NCBI GenBank assembly: GCA_913054455.1
Contig: CAJXIL010000014.1
Location: 1-42,381, forward strand
Source: an uncultured Roseobacter sp.
GTDB lineage: Bacteria > Pseudomonadota > Alphaproteobacteria > Rhodobacterales > Rhodobacteraceae
Length of the DNA: 42,381 bases
Direction: 5' to 3'
Part shown: positions 34,276-42,381 of the stretch, piece by piece
Layout: each line of letters begins with the position of its first letter
Position numbering within the stretch: the first letter of the stretch is position 1
Program-made: the position numbers and the translations under genes
Notes under the pieces: generated by a model
Told to the model about the DNA's origin: nothing
The model's database searches: none
What the model saw: the letters and a program-made list of their open reading frames with translations, nothing else

Positions 34276-35460
34276 TCAAGATCGGTTGGCACTCACGGCA
34301 TTTGACCAGGCAACTGGAACTGACAGAGGCCCCCGAAAGGCCCATCCGCCAAACTGTGCCTCTGCCGTAAGATGCAGGTTCTGCATCGCCTCAAATAGCA
34401 TCGGCAGGGCCACTTGGCCTATCAATGCTTTGGATATCCAAGCCCCAGCGCAGAAATGGGGACCCGCCCCAAAAGAGATCGCAGCGGAACAATCCTGATG
34501 TAAATCAAAGGCGCCAGGACGCGCAAAGACCCGTTCATCCCGATTTCCGGAGCTGTACATCAAAAACACCCGATCCTGAGGAAGCAGTGTAACACCGTAC
34601 AACTCGTATTCTTTGGCAACCCGGCGCGGTGACATGCCGATCGGGGAGATCCAACGCGCATATTCCTCAAAGGCCTGCCCCCAATTGGCCCGACCTGCCA
34701 GCACTTCTGCCAGCTGGTCGCGGTGCTGGAGCAGTGCCCAAACCGTTCCGGCGATGGCATCCCGCGGTTCATTCTGCCCGCCAGAAATGGCGAGCTTGAT
34801 ATTCGCTCGTATCCTAGGTTCCTCCAGCCCAGCCCGCCGCTGAACCGCCAAGAGGGATAGATCGTCAGTGTCCAAAGGCTGCGCCAAACGGTCACTGATG
34901 CAGGCATCAATCCTGCCAGTAGCCGCATGGCAGCGCTGCTCAACTTCAGCATCCGCTGCGTAGTTGGCGCAGCCATCAATCATATGTTGGCTCACCTGAT
35001 CCATTTCTTGCGCTGTCAAATTTGTCAGCCCCGTAATCCGCCTCAACGCTTCGCCCGAAACAACCATTGCGTAGTCGCGCACCAGGTCGCAGCCCCCTTT
35101 GGGAAGCAACTCAGCCAGGACTTTTTGCGTCAAATTACGAAACTCCGTCATCCAATGGTCTCGTACTGTTTTGGGCGAGATTGTAGGAAAAATGGCCCGG
35201 CGCTCGCTCTTATGAGCCTCACCATCTCTGCGCATCATGTTCTCGCCCATCAATTGGACCATCAAGCCCTCTGGCTGCTCCGACGAGAATATCTCCACCT
35301 TCTTTTCTTCGCGAAAAATGTCGTCGCGGCGGGTCAGCAAAAAGGCCTGAAGCTGCGGTACATAGACAACCGGAGCCTGGGCCCGCATCTGCGCAAGATC
35401 GGGATAGGGGTTCAGCCAGAAGCGACCAAGGTCAATATCATAAAGTTCAGCCCGCGCCAT
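34276..35460 (-). CDS. Cytochrome P450
   Basis: A 394 aa soluble P450. The heme-binding loop SFGAGPHFCAGAWIS (about residues 331-345) contains the cysteine ligand. The region YARWISPIGMSPRRVAKEYE corresponds to the K-helix and following segment. The I-helix motif reads ISGGQNEPRDAIAGT (about residues 227-241) instead of the usual A-G-x-D/E-T, so the proton-relay threonine is replaced, which occurs in a minority of P450 families. The substrate is unknown. The gene is divergent from a marR gene across an 80 bp promoter region with a perfect palindrome, so its expression is probably controlled by that regulator. No ferredoxin partner lies nearby. Confidence 0.92.
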   Translation of the reverse strand: MARAELYDIDLGRFWLNPYPDLAQMRAQAPVVYVPQLQAFLLTRRDDIFREEKKVEIFSSEQPEGLMVQLMGENMMRRDGEAHKSERRAIFPTISPKTVRDHWMTEFRNLTQKVLAELLPKGGCDLVRDYAMVVSGEALRRITGLTNLTAQEMDQVSQHMIDGCANYAADAEVEQRCHAATGRIDACISDRLAQPLDTDDLSLLAVQRRAGLEEPRIRANIKLAISGGQNEPRDAIAGTVWALLQHRDQLAEVLAGRANWGQAFEEYARWISPIGMSPRRVAKEYELYGVTLLPQDRVFLMYSSGNRDERVFARPGAFDLHQDCSAAISFGAGPHFCAGAWISKALIGQVALPMLFEAMQNLHLTAEAQFGGWAFRGPLSVPVAWSNAVSANRS

Positions 35461-35503
35461 CCTAGCCTCCCGTCGAACTTGCTGGTTTCACTGAAGGATG
35501 AAT

Positions 35504-35521
35504 GTGTTGATGTGTCAACAC
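35504..35521. promoter_or_regulatory. Candidate MarR operator
   Basis: GTGTTGA-TGTG-TCAACAC, a perfect palindrome with 7 bp arms, between the divergent P450 and marR genes. Size and TTGA/TCAA arms fit MarR-family sites. Confidence 0.65.
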
Positions 35522-35541
35522 GGGCCTTCTAGGATATCACC

Positions 35542-36051
35542 ATGAGTGATACCGCCCCCCCGCCGGCCGATATGTTCCTGGTTACTGCAACTGGCCGCCC
35601 GGATGATCCTGCCGCGCCGACGCTAAGCCTGCGCAACAGTCCGGTTGTGCTGGTGACTTTTGCTGGAAATCGGCTGACACGGGAAGCGACCCGAGCTTAT
35701 CAGGCAGAGTTTGGCATCGGTGTGATGGACTGGCGGATGCTGGTGATGCTGACACGCAGCCCAGGCTGTTCTGTCGCCCAGGCCGCACGCCTCACCGGGA
35801 TCGACAAGGCGGCCGTCAGCCGGTCTTTGCAGCGGTTAGAAAGCAATGGGATGGCGCAGTCCGAAGTCATGGGAGGAGATGAGCGCCGCAAATCCTGGAG
35901 CCTTACCCCCTCAGGGCGAGATCTGCACAGCAAAATTCTGCCCCGTGCGCTGGAACGTCAAAACGACCTGCTGAAAGGGTTTTCACAGGATGAGATCGCC
36001 CATTTCACCGGTTACCTAAGACGGTTTCTAGCCAATACCGAGGCTTCATAG
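35542..36051 (+). CDS. MarR-family regulator
   Basis: A 169 aa winged-helix regulator. The DNA-binding part is SVAQAARLTGIDKAAVSRSLQRLE (split here as helix SVAQAARLTG and recognition helix DKAAVSRSLQRLE), followed by the wing with GGDERRKSWSLTPSGRDL. The dimer helices flank it. The N-terminal ~25 residues are Pro- and Ala-rich. It probably represses its own gene and the divergent P450 gene by binding 35504-35521, with a ligand related to the P450 substrate. Confidence 0.92.
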   Translation: MSDTAPPPADMFLVTATGRPDDPAAPTLSLRNSPVVLVTFAGNRLTREATRAYQAEFGIGVMDWRMLVMLTRSPGCSVAQAARLTGIDKAAVSRSLQRLESNGMAQSEVMGGDERRKSWSLTPSGRDLHSKILPRALERQNDLLKGFSQDEIAHFTGYLRRFLANTEAS

Positions 36052-36079
36052 TAGCCCCGCCGGTCCCCCTTGCGCCCCC

Positions 36080-36103
36080 GCACTGTGCCATCAGGCACAG
36101 TGC
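36080..36103. other. Perfect hairpin between marR and ppk2
   Basis: Inverted arms of GCACTGTGCC with a four-base loop, in the gap between convergent genes. No T-run on either side; may be an inefficient or factor-dependent terminator. Confidence 0.45.
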
Positions 36104-36170
36104 CAGGCCCAACAATGCGGGGCCTTCGTCAGAAGGTCGCCAAATTGGCGGGAGCCCCTTCTTTTATCCC

Positions 36171-37088
36171 TCAATAGATTTTAGGAACATATAGCTCATC
36201 CGGCAGAACCCGACGCTCATAATCAGGGTTATACTCCCGGTCCGGCAAAGAGACCTTCTCGCTGCTCACTTCCTGATAGGGGATCTTGCTCAATAGATGT
36301 TCGATACAGTTCAGGCGTTCGCGCTTCTTGTCGTTGCCTTCAACGATGTACCAAGGCGCCTCAGGGATGTTAGTGCGCTCAAACATCTCTTCTTTGGATG
36401 TGGTATATTGTTCCCAGCGGATCCGGCTCTCTAGATCCATTGGCGACAGTTTCCACTGTTTCATCGGGTCATGAATACGCATCATGAATCGTAATTGCTG
36501 TTCCTCGTCGGTGATCGAAAACCAGTATTTCAGCACGATGGTGTTTGACCGCACCAGCATACGTTCAAATTCAGGCACATCTCGAAAGAAATTCTCGACC
36601 TGATCCTCATCGGCGAAGCCCATCACCCGTTCCACCCCAGCCCGGTTATACCAGGAGCGGTCAAACAGTACGATCTCACCCCCTGCTGGAAGATGCGGCA
36701 CGTAGCGTTGGAAATACCACTGGCTTTGCTCTCGTCGGCTGGGGGCTGGCAGCGCCACCACCCGTGCGACCCGTGGGTTCAGCCGCTGGGTGATCCGTTT
36801 GATCACACCACCTTTGCCCGCACTGTCGCGCCCCTCCATGATGACCAGAACTTTGGCGCCGGTTTCGACCACCCAGTCTTGGAGCTTGATCAGCTCAGCC
36901 TGCAACCGCAGAAGATTGCGGAAATAGACTTTGCGGTCCAGCATCTCCGGATGCTGCTCGCGGTAGATCTTACGCAGCTCCATTGACAGCATTGGTTCGG
37001 CAAATTCAATTTCGATATCCTCGTCCAAAGTGTCCTGAAGCTCAGCCTCAAGCCAATCATAGGAGTCGGAGTCGATATCGCTGGTCAC
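36171..37088 (-). CDS. ppk2: Polyphosphate kinase 2
   Basis: A 305 aa PPK2-family enzyme, transferring phosphate between polyphosphate and nucleotides, usually making GTP or ATP from the diphosphate. Walker A VIMEGRDSAGKGGVIKR (about residues 82-98), Walker B VLFDRSWYNRAGVERV (~140) and the lid region FSITDEEQQLRF (~190) are present. The single-domain size fits class I. The N-terminus is acidic. Upstream 37089-37412 shows no gene I trust. Confidence 0.95.
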   Translation of the reverse strand: MTSDIDSDSYDWLEAELQDTLDEDIEIEFAEPMLSMELRKIYREQHPEMLDRKVYFRNLLRLQAELIKLQDWVVETGAKVLVIMEGRDSAGKGGVIKRITQRLNPRVARVVALPAPSRREQSQWYFQRYVPHLPAGGEIVLFDRSWYNRAGVERVMGFADEDQVENFFRDVPEFERMLVRSNTIVLKYWFSITDEEQQLRFMMRIHDPMKQWKLSPMDLESRIRWEQYTTSKEEMFERTNIPEAPWYIVEGNDKKRERLNCIEHLLSKIPYQEVSSEKVSLPDREYNPDYERRVLPDELYVPKIY

Positions 37089-37412
37089 GGGCGTATTCCT
37101 TTACTGTGTTGTCTTTGCGGACCCCACTATCAGACCAGTGTGATCCTTTAATGTCACCTGCAGGAAATCCCGCCATTTCGTGACCTTTGGCAAGGCCTCA
37201 CACTGCCCGAACAGGGCCCGCTGCTGAGATCCGCCATGTAGCAATGGAACCGCGTTTCGCCCAAAGGTGCAACCGCATTTCGTAAGGTTGCGACATCCCG
37301 GCATCACTGCCCGACACCATCGCCCAAACAAACGGCAGCACGCGCCTCACTAGGATACATTCCGCAAATTCTTGTCAGAGTTTCACACCACAGTTTTAGG
37401 CAGGCCACGCAA

Positions 37413-37871
37413 CTAGACGGGCAAGGCAGTCGTCTTGAACACGGTGCGCAGGGCAAAGCTTGATTGCATCTGCGCCACCCCAGGCAAGCGGGTTAGATGC
37501 TGGCGGTGAATGCGGGCGAAATCATCGGTGTTTTCTGCTACAACCTTTAGCAAGTAGTCCGCAGACCCCGCCATCAAATGACATTCCAAAACATCCGGAA
37601 TGCGTGCCACCGCTCGCTCAAAGGCATCCAGTAGCTCATCCGCCTGACTTTGCAGAGTGATCTCGACAAAAACTGTGGTCGGCACCACCATCTTGCGGGC
37701 ATCCAGCAAAGCAACGTAGTCTTTAATATACCCGTCACTCTCGAGCCGTTGCACCCGCCGATGACAGGCAGAAGCAGACAAATTAACTCGCTCGCTCAGC
37801 TCGGCATTGGAGATCCGTCCCTGCCGTTGCAGCACCCGTAGAATCCGACGATCCGTGTCATCTAAAGACAT
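37413..37871 (-). CDS. Lrp/AsnC-family regulator of ald
   Basis: A 152 aa regulator with an N-terminal winged helix (RILRVLQRQGRISNAELSE and SASACHRRVQRLESDGYI) and the C-terminal RAM effector domain (CHLMAGSADYLLKVV). It is divergent from the alanine dehydrogenase gene, the usual arrangement of AldR-type activators that respond to alanine. A 13 bp palindrome at 37909-37921 in the shared promoter region is a candidate binding site. Confidence 0.93.
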   Translation of the reverse strand: MSLDDTDRRILRVLQRQGRISNAELSERVNLSASACHRRVQRLESDGYIKDYVALLDARKMVVPTTVFVEITLQSQADELLDAFERAVARIPDVLECHLMAGSADYLLKVVAENTDDFARIHRQHLTRLPGVAQMQSSFALRTVFKTTALPV

Positions 37872-37908
37872 TTCTTAAAAGATCCTTGCTAGTTCTTGCC
37901 CGTTTAGG

Positions 37909-37921
37909 CGAAGATTCTTCG
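37909..37921. promoter_or_regulatory. Candidate Lrp/AldR site
   Basis: CGAAGA-T-TCTTCG, a perfect palindrome between the divergent lrp-type gene and ald, 38 bp upstream of the regulator's start. Confidence 0.5.
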
Positions 37922-38007
37922 AATGTCATGTTTTTATTCTGCTCAAAAAAGCAGCATCTATTGCCAGGACTGCGTCAGACTGACGCAAAGGAAACGGAGG
38001 ATAGATC

Positions 38008-39126
38008 ATGAAAATCGGTTGCCCCACAGAAATCAAACCACAGGAATTCCGCGTTGGTATGACTCCCGACGCAGCCCGCGAGGCTGTCAATTACGGCCAT
38101 CAGGCGCTCATTCAAAAAGGCGCTGGTCTGGGTGCTGGCTTCACCGATGAGGATTACATCTCCGCTGGTGCCGTGATCATCGACACCGCAGAAGAGGTCT
38201 TTGCCACGGCCGATATGATCGTCAAGGTGAAAGAACCCCAGGCGATTGAACGCAAGATGCTGCGCGAAGGTCAGCTGCTGTTCACCTATCTGCACCTGGC
38301 CCCCGATCCTGACCAGACCCATGACCTGCTCGAAAGCGGCTGCACCGCCATCGCCTATGAAACTGTCACCGATGCCAATGGCGGGTTGCCGCTGCTCGCT
38401 CCGATGTCCGAAGTGGCCGGTCGCCTGGCGCCCCAGGTTGGCGCTTGGACCCTGCAAAAGGCCAATGGCGGACGTGGCATCCTGATGGGCGGCGTGCCCG
38501 GCGTCGCCCCGGCTAAGGTTGTGGTTATTGGCGGCGGCGTTGTCGGTACCCATGCGGCAAAAATCGCCGCAGGCATGGGGGCCGATGTAACCATTCTGGA
38601 TCGTTCTCTGCCCCGGCTAAGATACCTTGATGATGTCTTTGGCCGCGACTTCAAAAACCAGTACTCCACTGCAGGAGCCACCGCCGAGCTGGTGCGCGAG
38701 GCCGATATGGTCATTGGGGCCGTACTGATCCCCGGTGCCGAAGCCCCAAAACTGGTATCGCGCGCTATGCTCTCTGAGATGAAGCCCGGTGCGGCGCTGG
38801 TGGATGTGGCCATTGACCAGGGCGGTTGCTTTGAAACCTCCCGTGCCACCACCCATGCCGATCCGATCTATGAGGTCGATGGCATCATGCATTACTGTGT
38901 CGCCAATATGCCCGGCGCAGTGGCCCGCACCTCGACCCAGGCACTTGGCAATGCGACGCTACCCTTCATGCTGAACCTGGCCAACAAAGGCTGGCGTCAG
39001 GCCTGCGAAGATGACCCGCATCTGCTCGATGGCCTGAACGTGCATGCCGGCAAGCTGACCTATTACGCGGTTGGCAAAGCTCTGGGGCTGGATGTGATTT
39101 CACCAAACCTAGCTCTGAAATCCTGA
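38008..39126 (+). CDS. ald: Alanine dehydrogenase
   Basis: A 372 aa enzyme converting L-alanine and NAD+ to pyruvate, ammonia and NADH. The start MKIGCPTEIKPQEFRVGMTP is the family signature, with the substrate residues Arg15 and Lys74/His95 regions (VKVKEPQ, LLFTYLHLAPD). The NAD-binding motif is VVVIGGGVVGTHAAKIAAGM (about residues 170-189). The C-terminal part includes MPGAVARTSTQALGNATLP. GGAGG lies eight bases before the ATG. Probably induced by alanine through the divergent Lrp-type regulator. Confidence 0.97.
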   Translation: MKIGCPTEIKPQEFRVGMTPDAAREAVNYGHQALIQKGAGLGAGFTDEDYISAGAVIIDTAEEVFATADMIVKVKEPQAIERKMLREGQLLFTYLHLAPDPDQTHDLLESGCTAIAYETVTDANGGLPLLAPMSEVAGRLAPQVGAWTLQKANGGRGILMGGVPGVAPAKVVVIGGGVVGTHAAKIAAGMGADVTILDRSLPRLRYLDDVFGRDFKNQYSTAGATAELVREADMVIGAVLIPGAEAPKLVSRAMLSEMKPGAALVDVAIDQGGCFETSRATTHADPIYEVDGIMHYCVANMPGAVARTSTQALGNATLPFMLNLANKGWRQACEDDPHLLDGLNVHAGKLTYYAVGKALGLDVISPNLALKS

Positions 39127-39148
39127 CCCACTCCTGTCTAGAGCTCTT

Positions 39149-39182
39149 AGCCCGCCAGTTTCTCCCGACTGGCGGGCTTTTT
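39149..39182 (+). terminator. Terminator after ald
   Basis: AGCCCGCCAG and CTGGCGGGCT arms with a 10-base loop, followed by TTTT. Confidence 0.92.
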
Positions 39183-39325
39183 GTGTCCTATTGACCCAAA
39201 AATTGCATTGCGATGGCTGAACGCGAATTTTCCCCTAGCCAGAAAGATGTATTTTGCAGTCCTCTTAAAAGATCGCGCCAGAGGACAAAACTCCCACAGG
39301 GCGCAATCAGCAACAGGGGAAACAG

Positions 39326-39760
39326 ATGCTATCAGAATTCAAAGACTTCATCGCCAAGGGCAATGTCATGGACATGGCTGTCGGGATCATCATCGGCGCC
39401 GCCTTTACCGCCATTGTCAAATCCATGGTTGGGGACCTGATCAACCCTCTTGTTGGGCTGTTCACTGGCGGGGTTGATTTCACCAATTCCTATATCGTCC
39501 TGTCCGGAGAGGTCGCTGCCGGAGCCAGCCTGGAAGCCGCCCGCGAGGCGGGTGCTGCGGTCTTTGCCCATGGTGCCTTTATTATGGCGGTGATCAACTT
39601 CCTCATCATCGCCTTTGTCGTCTTTATGCTGGTGCGATACGTCAACCAGGTAAAAGAGGCCGCTGCCCGCAAGGAGGAAGCCGCACCGGAGCCAGAGGCC
39701 CCAGCAGGCCCCAGCGAGTTGGATATCCTAATGGAAATTCGCGACGCGCTCAAAAAGTAA
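39326..39760 (+). CDS. mscL: Large-conductance mechanosensitive channel
   Basis: A 144 aa inner-membrane channel that opens under high membrane tension to release solutes during osmotic downshock. The N-terminal amphipathic part and TM1 ([20 protein letters not shown], then [14 protein letters not shown]) match the family closely. TM2 is [21 protein letters not shown], here read as two pieces either side of residue 97, and the cytoplasmic end is Glu/Ala/Pro-rich ([13 protein letters not shown]). A terminator follows, so it is separate from the mscS-type gene. Confidence 0.96.
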   Translation: MLSEFKDFIAKGNVMDMAVGIIIGAAFTAIVKSMVGDLINPLVGLFTGGVDFTNSYIVLSGEVAAGASLEAAREAGAAVFAHGAFIMAVINFLIIAFVVFMLVRYVNQVKEAAARKEEAAPEPEAPAGPSELDILMEIRDALKK

Positions 39761-39786
39761 AAGTCCTACCCAGAGCATAGTGAACC

Positions 39787-39814
39787 GGCCCCCAAGTTAC
39801 CTTGGGGGCCTTTT
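39787..39814 (+). terminator. Terminator after mscL
   Basis: GGCCCCCAAG and CTTGGGGGCC arms, short loop, then TTTT. Confidence 0.9.
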
Positions 39815-39897
39815 CTTGCCCTTCTCCCCCTTGCCGGGGGTCACCTGGATGTGCTTCATCCGCGCAAAACCCCAAAAATCAGAAGAGTGACACGGAC

Positions 39898-40704
39898 ATG
39901 GAAGATATTATTGAACAGGGCTTTGCCTATTGGCCCATTGTACTGAACGGGTGCAAGGCTCTGGCGGTTCTGATCGTCGGTTGGATGGTAGCTGGCATGG
40001 TGAGCCGCGCCGTTCGCAAGCGGATCAATGCGACACCCGAAATCGATGCAACCCTAGGCAATTTTGTCGCCAGTATGGTGCGCTGGGTACTGATCGCCGT
40101 GGTGCTGATTGCTGTGCTGGGGATCTTTGGTATCGAGGCCACCAGCCTGGTGGCGATGATGGGCGCTGCAACCCTGGCCATTGGTCTGGCCTTGCAAGGC
40201 ACATTGAGCGATCTGGCGGCTGGCTTCATGCTGGTGCTGTTTCGCCCCTATAAGATCGGCCAATATGTCGACATCGGCGGCACTTCAGGCACGGTCAAAG
40301 ATCTCAACCTGTTTGTGACCGAGCTGGCGACCCCGGACAATGTGCAGATCATCATTCCCAATGGTCAGGCCTGGGGCGCAGTGATCACCAATTTCTCGCA
40401 CCATGAAACCCGCCGTGTGGACCTGGTGTTTGGCATTGATTACGGCGACAGCGCCGATGCTGCCAAAGCGATAATTCTGGAACAGGCCGCTGCTGACAGC
40501 CGTGTCAAACAAGACCCCGAGCCCTGGGTGCGCGTAACCAATCTTGGCGATAGCTCCGTCGATCTAACCACCCGCATTTGGGTCGAGGCTGCCGATTATT
40601 GGGAGGTAAAATTTTCCATGACTCAGGCGGTGAAAGAAGCCTTTGACGCCAAAGGCATCTCGATCCCCTATCCCCATACAGTGGAAATCAAACGCGAGGG
40701 GTAG
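39898..40704 (+). CDS. mscS: Small-conductance mechanosensitive channel
   Basis: A 268 aa MscS-type channel, close to the E. coli length. Three membrane helices: about residues 11-34, 53-76 and the pore-lining TM3 ATSLVAMMGAATLAIGLALQ with GTLSDLAAGFML behind it. The beta domain begins FRPYKIGQYVDIGGTSGTVK. The ATG at 39898 is preferred to an upstream frame start at 39802, which would run through the mscL terminator. With mscL it gives graded release of solutes on osmotic shock. A terminator follows. Confidence 0.94.
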   Translation: MEDIIEQGFAYWPIVLNGCKALAVLIVGWMVAGMVSRAVRKRINATPEIDATLGNFVASMVRWVLIAVVLIAVLGIFGIEATSLVAMMGAATLAIGLALQGTLSDLAAGFMLVLFRPYKIGQYVDIGGTSGTVKDLNLFVTELATPDNVQIIIPNGQAWGAVITNFSHHETRRVDLVFGIDYGDSADAAKAIILEQAAADSRVKQDPEPWVRVTNLGDSSVDLTTRIWVEAADYWEVKFSMTQAVKEAFDAKGISIPYPHTVEIKREG

Positions 40705-40756
40705 CCCTCCCGCCCGTCATCGGGACTTTAAAAAGCCCTCTTCCCGTTGGGCCCAG

Positions 40757-40782
40757 CACCCCGCCTTTGGCGGGGTGTTTTC
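40757..40782 (+). terminator. Terminator after mscS
   Basis: CACCCCGCC and GGCGGGGTG arms with three-base loop, then TTTT. It touches the 3' end of the convergent gene at 40781. Confidence 0.85.
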
Positions 40783-41233
40783 ACGCAAATGGAGGGCGCC
40801 CGCCCAAATTGGTCATGCCATCGGCGTCTGAGAAGGCCCAACGTGAGGCCAATAGTTGAAAACTCTTGTGATCCCAGCCAGAGACATGCCGCTGAAAGCG
40901 AGATCTCCATGACCCCTCAACACGTATGGCAAGGCGGATTTGGTTGACCTCTGGTGGCGGGCTCCCAGCCTTTACGGCAGCTTGATTTGCGCGGACAAAC
41001 ATAGCCTTCAACCGGCTCTCTACTGCGACGGCATCCTTGGCGCGTCGTCCGGCAAAAATCACAAAAATCTCGCGCTTGTCATTGAGATAGCCCCGCACCA
41101 CGAGATCACCACGACTACTCCGCTTGATATGTGGCACCAAAGACACCGCAAACTGTCCCAGGTCCTTTTTGAAAAGCCCCTGATCTTCAGTCTTGTGGGT
41201 AATTTCTTTGGGCGCGCGTCGTCGGTTTTGCAT
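40781..41233 (-). CDS. Uncharacterised protein (150 aa)
   Basis: A frame of 150 aa from the ATG at 41233 (MQNRRRAPKEITHK); a longer frame from 41302 is open but begins with a low-complexity stretch. Not recognised. Visible features: a basic N-terminus, a central beta-hairpin-like region DLVVRGYLNDKREIFVIFAG, and a C-terminal part with SWRSRFQRHVSGWDHKSF. No signal peptide or membrane helix. It converges on mscS. The coding assignment is supported by length and composition only. Confidence 0.55.
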   Translation of the reverse strand: MQNRRRAPKEITHKTEDQGLFKKDLGQFAVSLVPHIKRSSRGDLVVRGYLNDKREIFVIFAGRRAKDAVAVESRLKAMFVRANQAAVKAGSPPPEVNQIRLAIRVEGSWRSRFQRHVSGWDHKSFQLLASRWAFSDADGMTNLGGRPPFA

Positions 41234-41351
41234 AGATATTGTCCGTTGGGGCCCCCAGCAAGGAGGCCCACCAAGTGATGGGGTAGAAGTGTGCTGCGCC
41301 ACATTCTAATCACCGCCCGTTAACGAGTGGTTTTCACCAACCTTCCGCCTC

Positions 41352-41885
41352 TCAAACAGCTGTAGGTTTTTGGCGAGACATGACCAGGACCTGTTCGTCA
41401 AAATATGTGGCCTCTCCGCTGGTCTGATACCCCTGCTTGGCCGCCACCTGCTGCGAGGCCGCGTGCTCAGGAGCAAAGATCGCAACCGTCTGCGACCAAT
41501 CCTGCGTCTGATCAGCCCAGTGGTGGATGCAAGCAACCGCTTCGCTTGCTATGCCGCGCCCATGGGCCTGTGTCGCCAGAACCCAGCCCGCTTCGGGGAC
41601 ATCCGGCAGCGGCGGTGTGACCGCGCGGCGATAATTGGCAAAGCCCACTTCCCCCAGAAAGGCGCCACTGTCGCGGTCGCAGACAGCCCAGTAGCCAAAA
41701 CACATGGCCTGCCAATGGCCCATGTAGCGCAGCAGCCGCGCCCAGGATTGTTCGCGACTGTTGGGCTTGCCACCGATGTATTTCACCACCGCCGGATCCG
41801 CCCAAAGTGCCACGACATCGTCAAAATCCCCCACCCTGTGGGGACGTAGAATCAGGCGATCGCTTTCCAGGGTCGGCGCGGTCAT
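41352..41885 (-). CDS. GNAT N-acetyltransferase (RimJ/RimL type)
   Basis: A 177 aa acetyl-CoA-dependent acetyltransferase. The start TLESDRLILRPHRVGDFDDV is typical of the RimJ/RimL branch, and the acetyl-CoA loop is GWVLATQAHGRGIASEAVAC (about residues 100-119, Q-x-x-G-x-G/A pattern). The late strand IFAPEHAASQQVAAKQGYQ is where the family usually has N-x-x-S. The acceptor is unknown. It overlaps the YtoQ-family gene by four bases (ATGA), so the two are translated together. Confidence 0.9.
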   Translation of the reverse strand: MTAPTLESDRLILRPHRVGDFDDVVALWADPAVVKYIGGKPNSREQSWARLLRYMGHWQAMCFGYWAVCDRDSGAFLGEVGFANYRRAVTPPLPDVPEAGWVLATQAHGRGIASEAVACIHHWADQTQDWSQTVAIFAPEHAASQQVAAKQGYQTSGEATYFDEQVLVMSRQKPTAV

Positions 41886-42331
41886 GCAGGCAGCGCGCCT
41901 GTCAGTACATAGGACAGGATCTCCACCACCTGGCGCGGCTCATCCGTCACTGCCAAGGCTGCCGCATGCACCTCTTTCAGGGCGTGCTGATGTTCGGGCT
42001 GGCTGAGCACAATAATGGATTTTCCCAGGGCTGCCGCATAGCCCGCATCAAAGGCCGCGTTCCACTGTTTGTATTTTTCGCCAAAGCGCACCACCACGAC
42101 ATCGGCGTCCTCCAGCCCCTTGCGGGTGCGGATGGCGTTGAGTTTGGCGCCCTTGTGGTCATGCCAGAACTTGCTGTCCTCGGCCCCCAAAATGGCTACG
42201 CCGCAGTCATCGCTTGAGGCATGATCCGTCACCGGGCTTTGAAAGCACACATCCAACCCCTCGGCACCTTCAGTGATTTGCTCACGCCAATCGGTGTGGA
42301 TCTCGCCGGAAAGATAAACTTTGAGAGTCAT
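41882..42331 (-). CDS. ytoQ: YtoQ family protein
   Basis: A 149 aa protein of the YtoQ family (COG-type conserved protein). It starts MTLKVYLSGEIHTDWREQ; SGEIHT, VRFGEKYKQWNAAFDAGYA and HALKEVHAAALAV are family-typical segments. The fold resembles nucleoside 2-deoxyribosyltransferases, but no function is established. First gene of a pair with the acetyltransferase. The start lies 50 bp from the window end, with GGAACC upstream. Confidence 0.9.
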   Translation of the reverse strand: MTLKVYLSGEIHTDWREQITEGAEGLDVCFQSPVTDHASSDDCGVAILGAEDSKFWHDHKGAKLNAIRTRKGLEDADVVVVRFGEKYKQWNAAFDAGYAAALGKSIIVLSQPEHQHALKEVHAAALAVTDEPRQVVEILSYVLTGALPA

Positions 42332-42381
42332 GAATGTGGTTCCTTTTGTGCAAATCTCAGCCTGAGTTGGACAATGGATAG

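Noticed and set aside
34051-34305. An 84 aa frame over the structured region before the P450 gene
   Set aside because: Composition is unlike the neighbours, and the region is better explained by its inverted repeats; the frame runs into the P450 gene on the other strand.
37101-37331. A 76 aa frame between ppk2 and the Lrp-type gene
   Set aside because: No motif and no good start; cysteine- and arginine-rich composition typical of a chance frame.
39802-39897. An N-terminal extension of the mscS gene
   Set aside because: It would start inside the mscL terminator hairpin and encode a Cys/Pro-rich stretch unlike the family.
1-42381. CRISPR arrays, tRNA and rRNA genes
   Set aside because: No regular repeat-spacer pattern and no tRNA- or rRNA-like sequence was found on reading both strands.

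Overview
The window looks like part of a chromosome of a marine alphaproteobacterium of the family Rhodobacteraceae (Roseobacter group). This rests on the right-hand half, which carries housekeeping genes with protein sequences and synteny typical of that group: dnaX-ybaB-recR, the DUF1013 regulator trcR, coq9, rpsU, ald with a divergent Lrp regulator, and ppk2. No rRNA or tRNA gene was seen, so the genus is not fixed.

Layout. Positions 1-20025 are accessory DNA; 20026-42381 is ordinary core chromosome. The junction is the 3' end of the SRP RNA gene (ffs, minus strand, about 20000-20099). The last ~27 bp of ffs are repeated exactly at 3971-3997. Each copy has a tyrosine integrase gene just to its left, reading away from it. 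The simplest reading is two tandem islands in the same ffs site: island 1 (left of 3997, left end outside the window) and island 2 (3971-20025, ~16 kb). Both integrase genes are broken by a single in-frame stop codon. Both islands carry the same end module: integrase, an XRE-type regulator, a 47-50 aa partner protein, and a block of GTAAACCTTT repeats in both orientations. In island 1 a nuclease-like gene sits between the small gene and the repeat block.

Island 2 cargo. A C5 cytosine methyltransferase (plus strand) converges on a tightly overlapping four-gene operon (minus strand): GHL (MutL/MORC-like) ATPase, Z1-domain superfamily II ATPase, PD-(D/E)XK nuclease, AIPR protein. This matches a class of restriction-modification/defence locus inferred from comparative genomics. 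Next come an IS3-family remnant, a HUH-endonuclease (Rep-like) gene with a 57 aa ORF behind it, decayed DNA, and an overlapping gene pair of low GC (two-helix membrane protein with a possible PLD-like domain, plus a cupin-like protein). I do not recognise this pair and regard it as the best candidate for an undescribed system.

Core part. cpdB-like nucleotidase; nudC; an SRPBCC protein; a cobalamin riboswitch ahead of a small Cys-rich protein; a dual-specificity-type phosphatase; dnaX, a small membrane protein, ybaB; cspA; recR; trcR; an RNase T2; a quinone oxidoreductase; coq9; rpsU; a multi-stem potential RNA element at 34061-34239; a cytochrome P450 with divergent marR gene; ppk2; lrp/ald; mscL and mscS; an uncharacterised gene; a GNAT acetyltransferase and a YtoQ-family gene. 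Several gene ends carry clear hairpin terminators.
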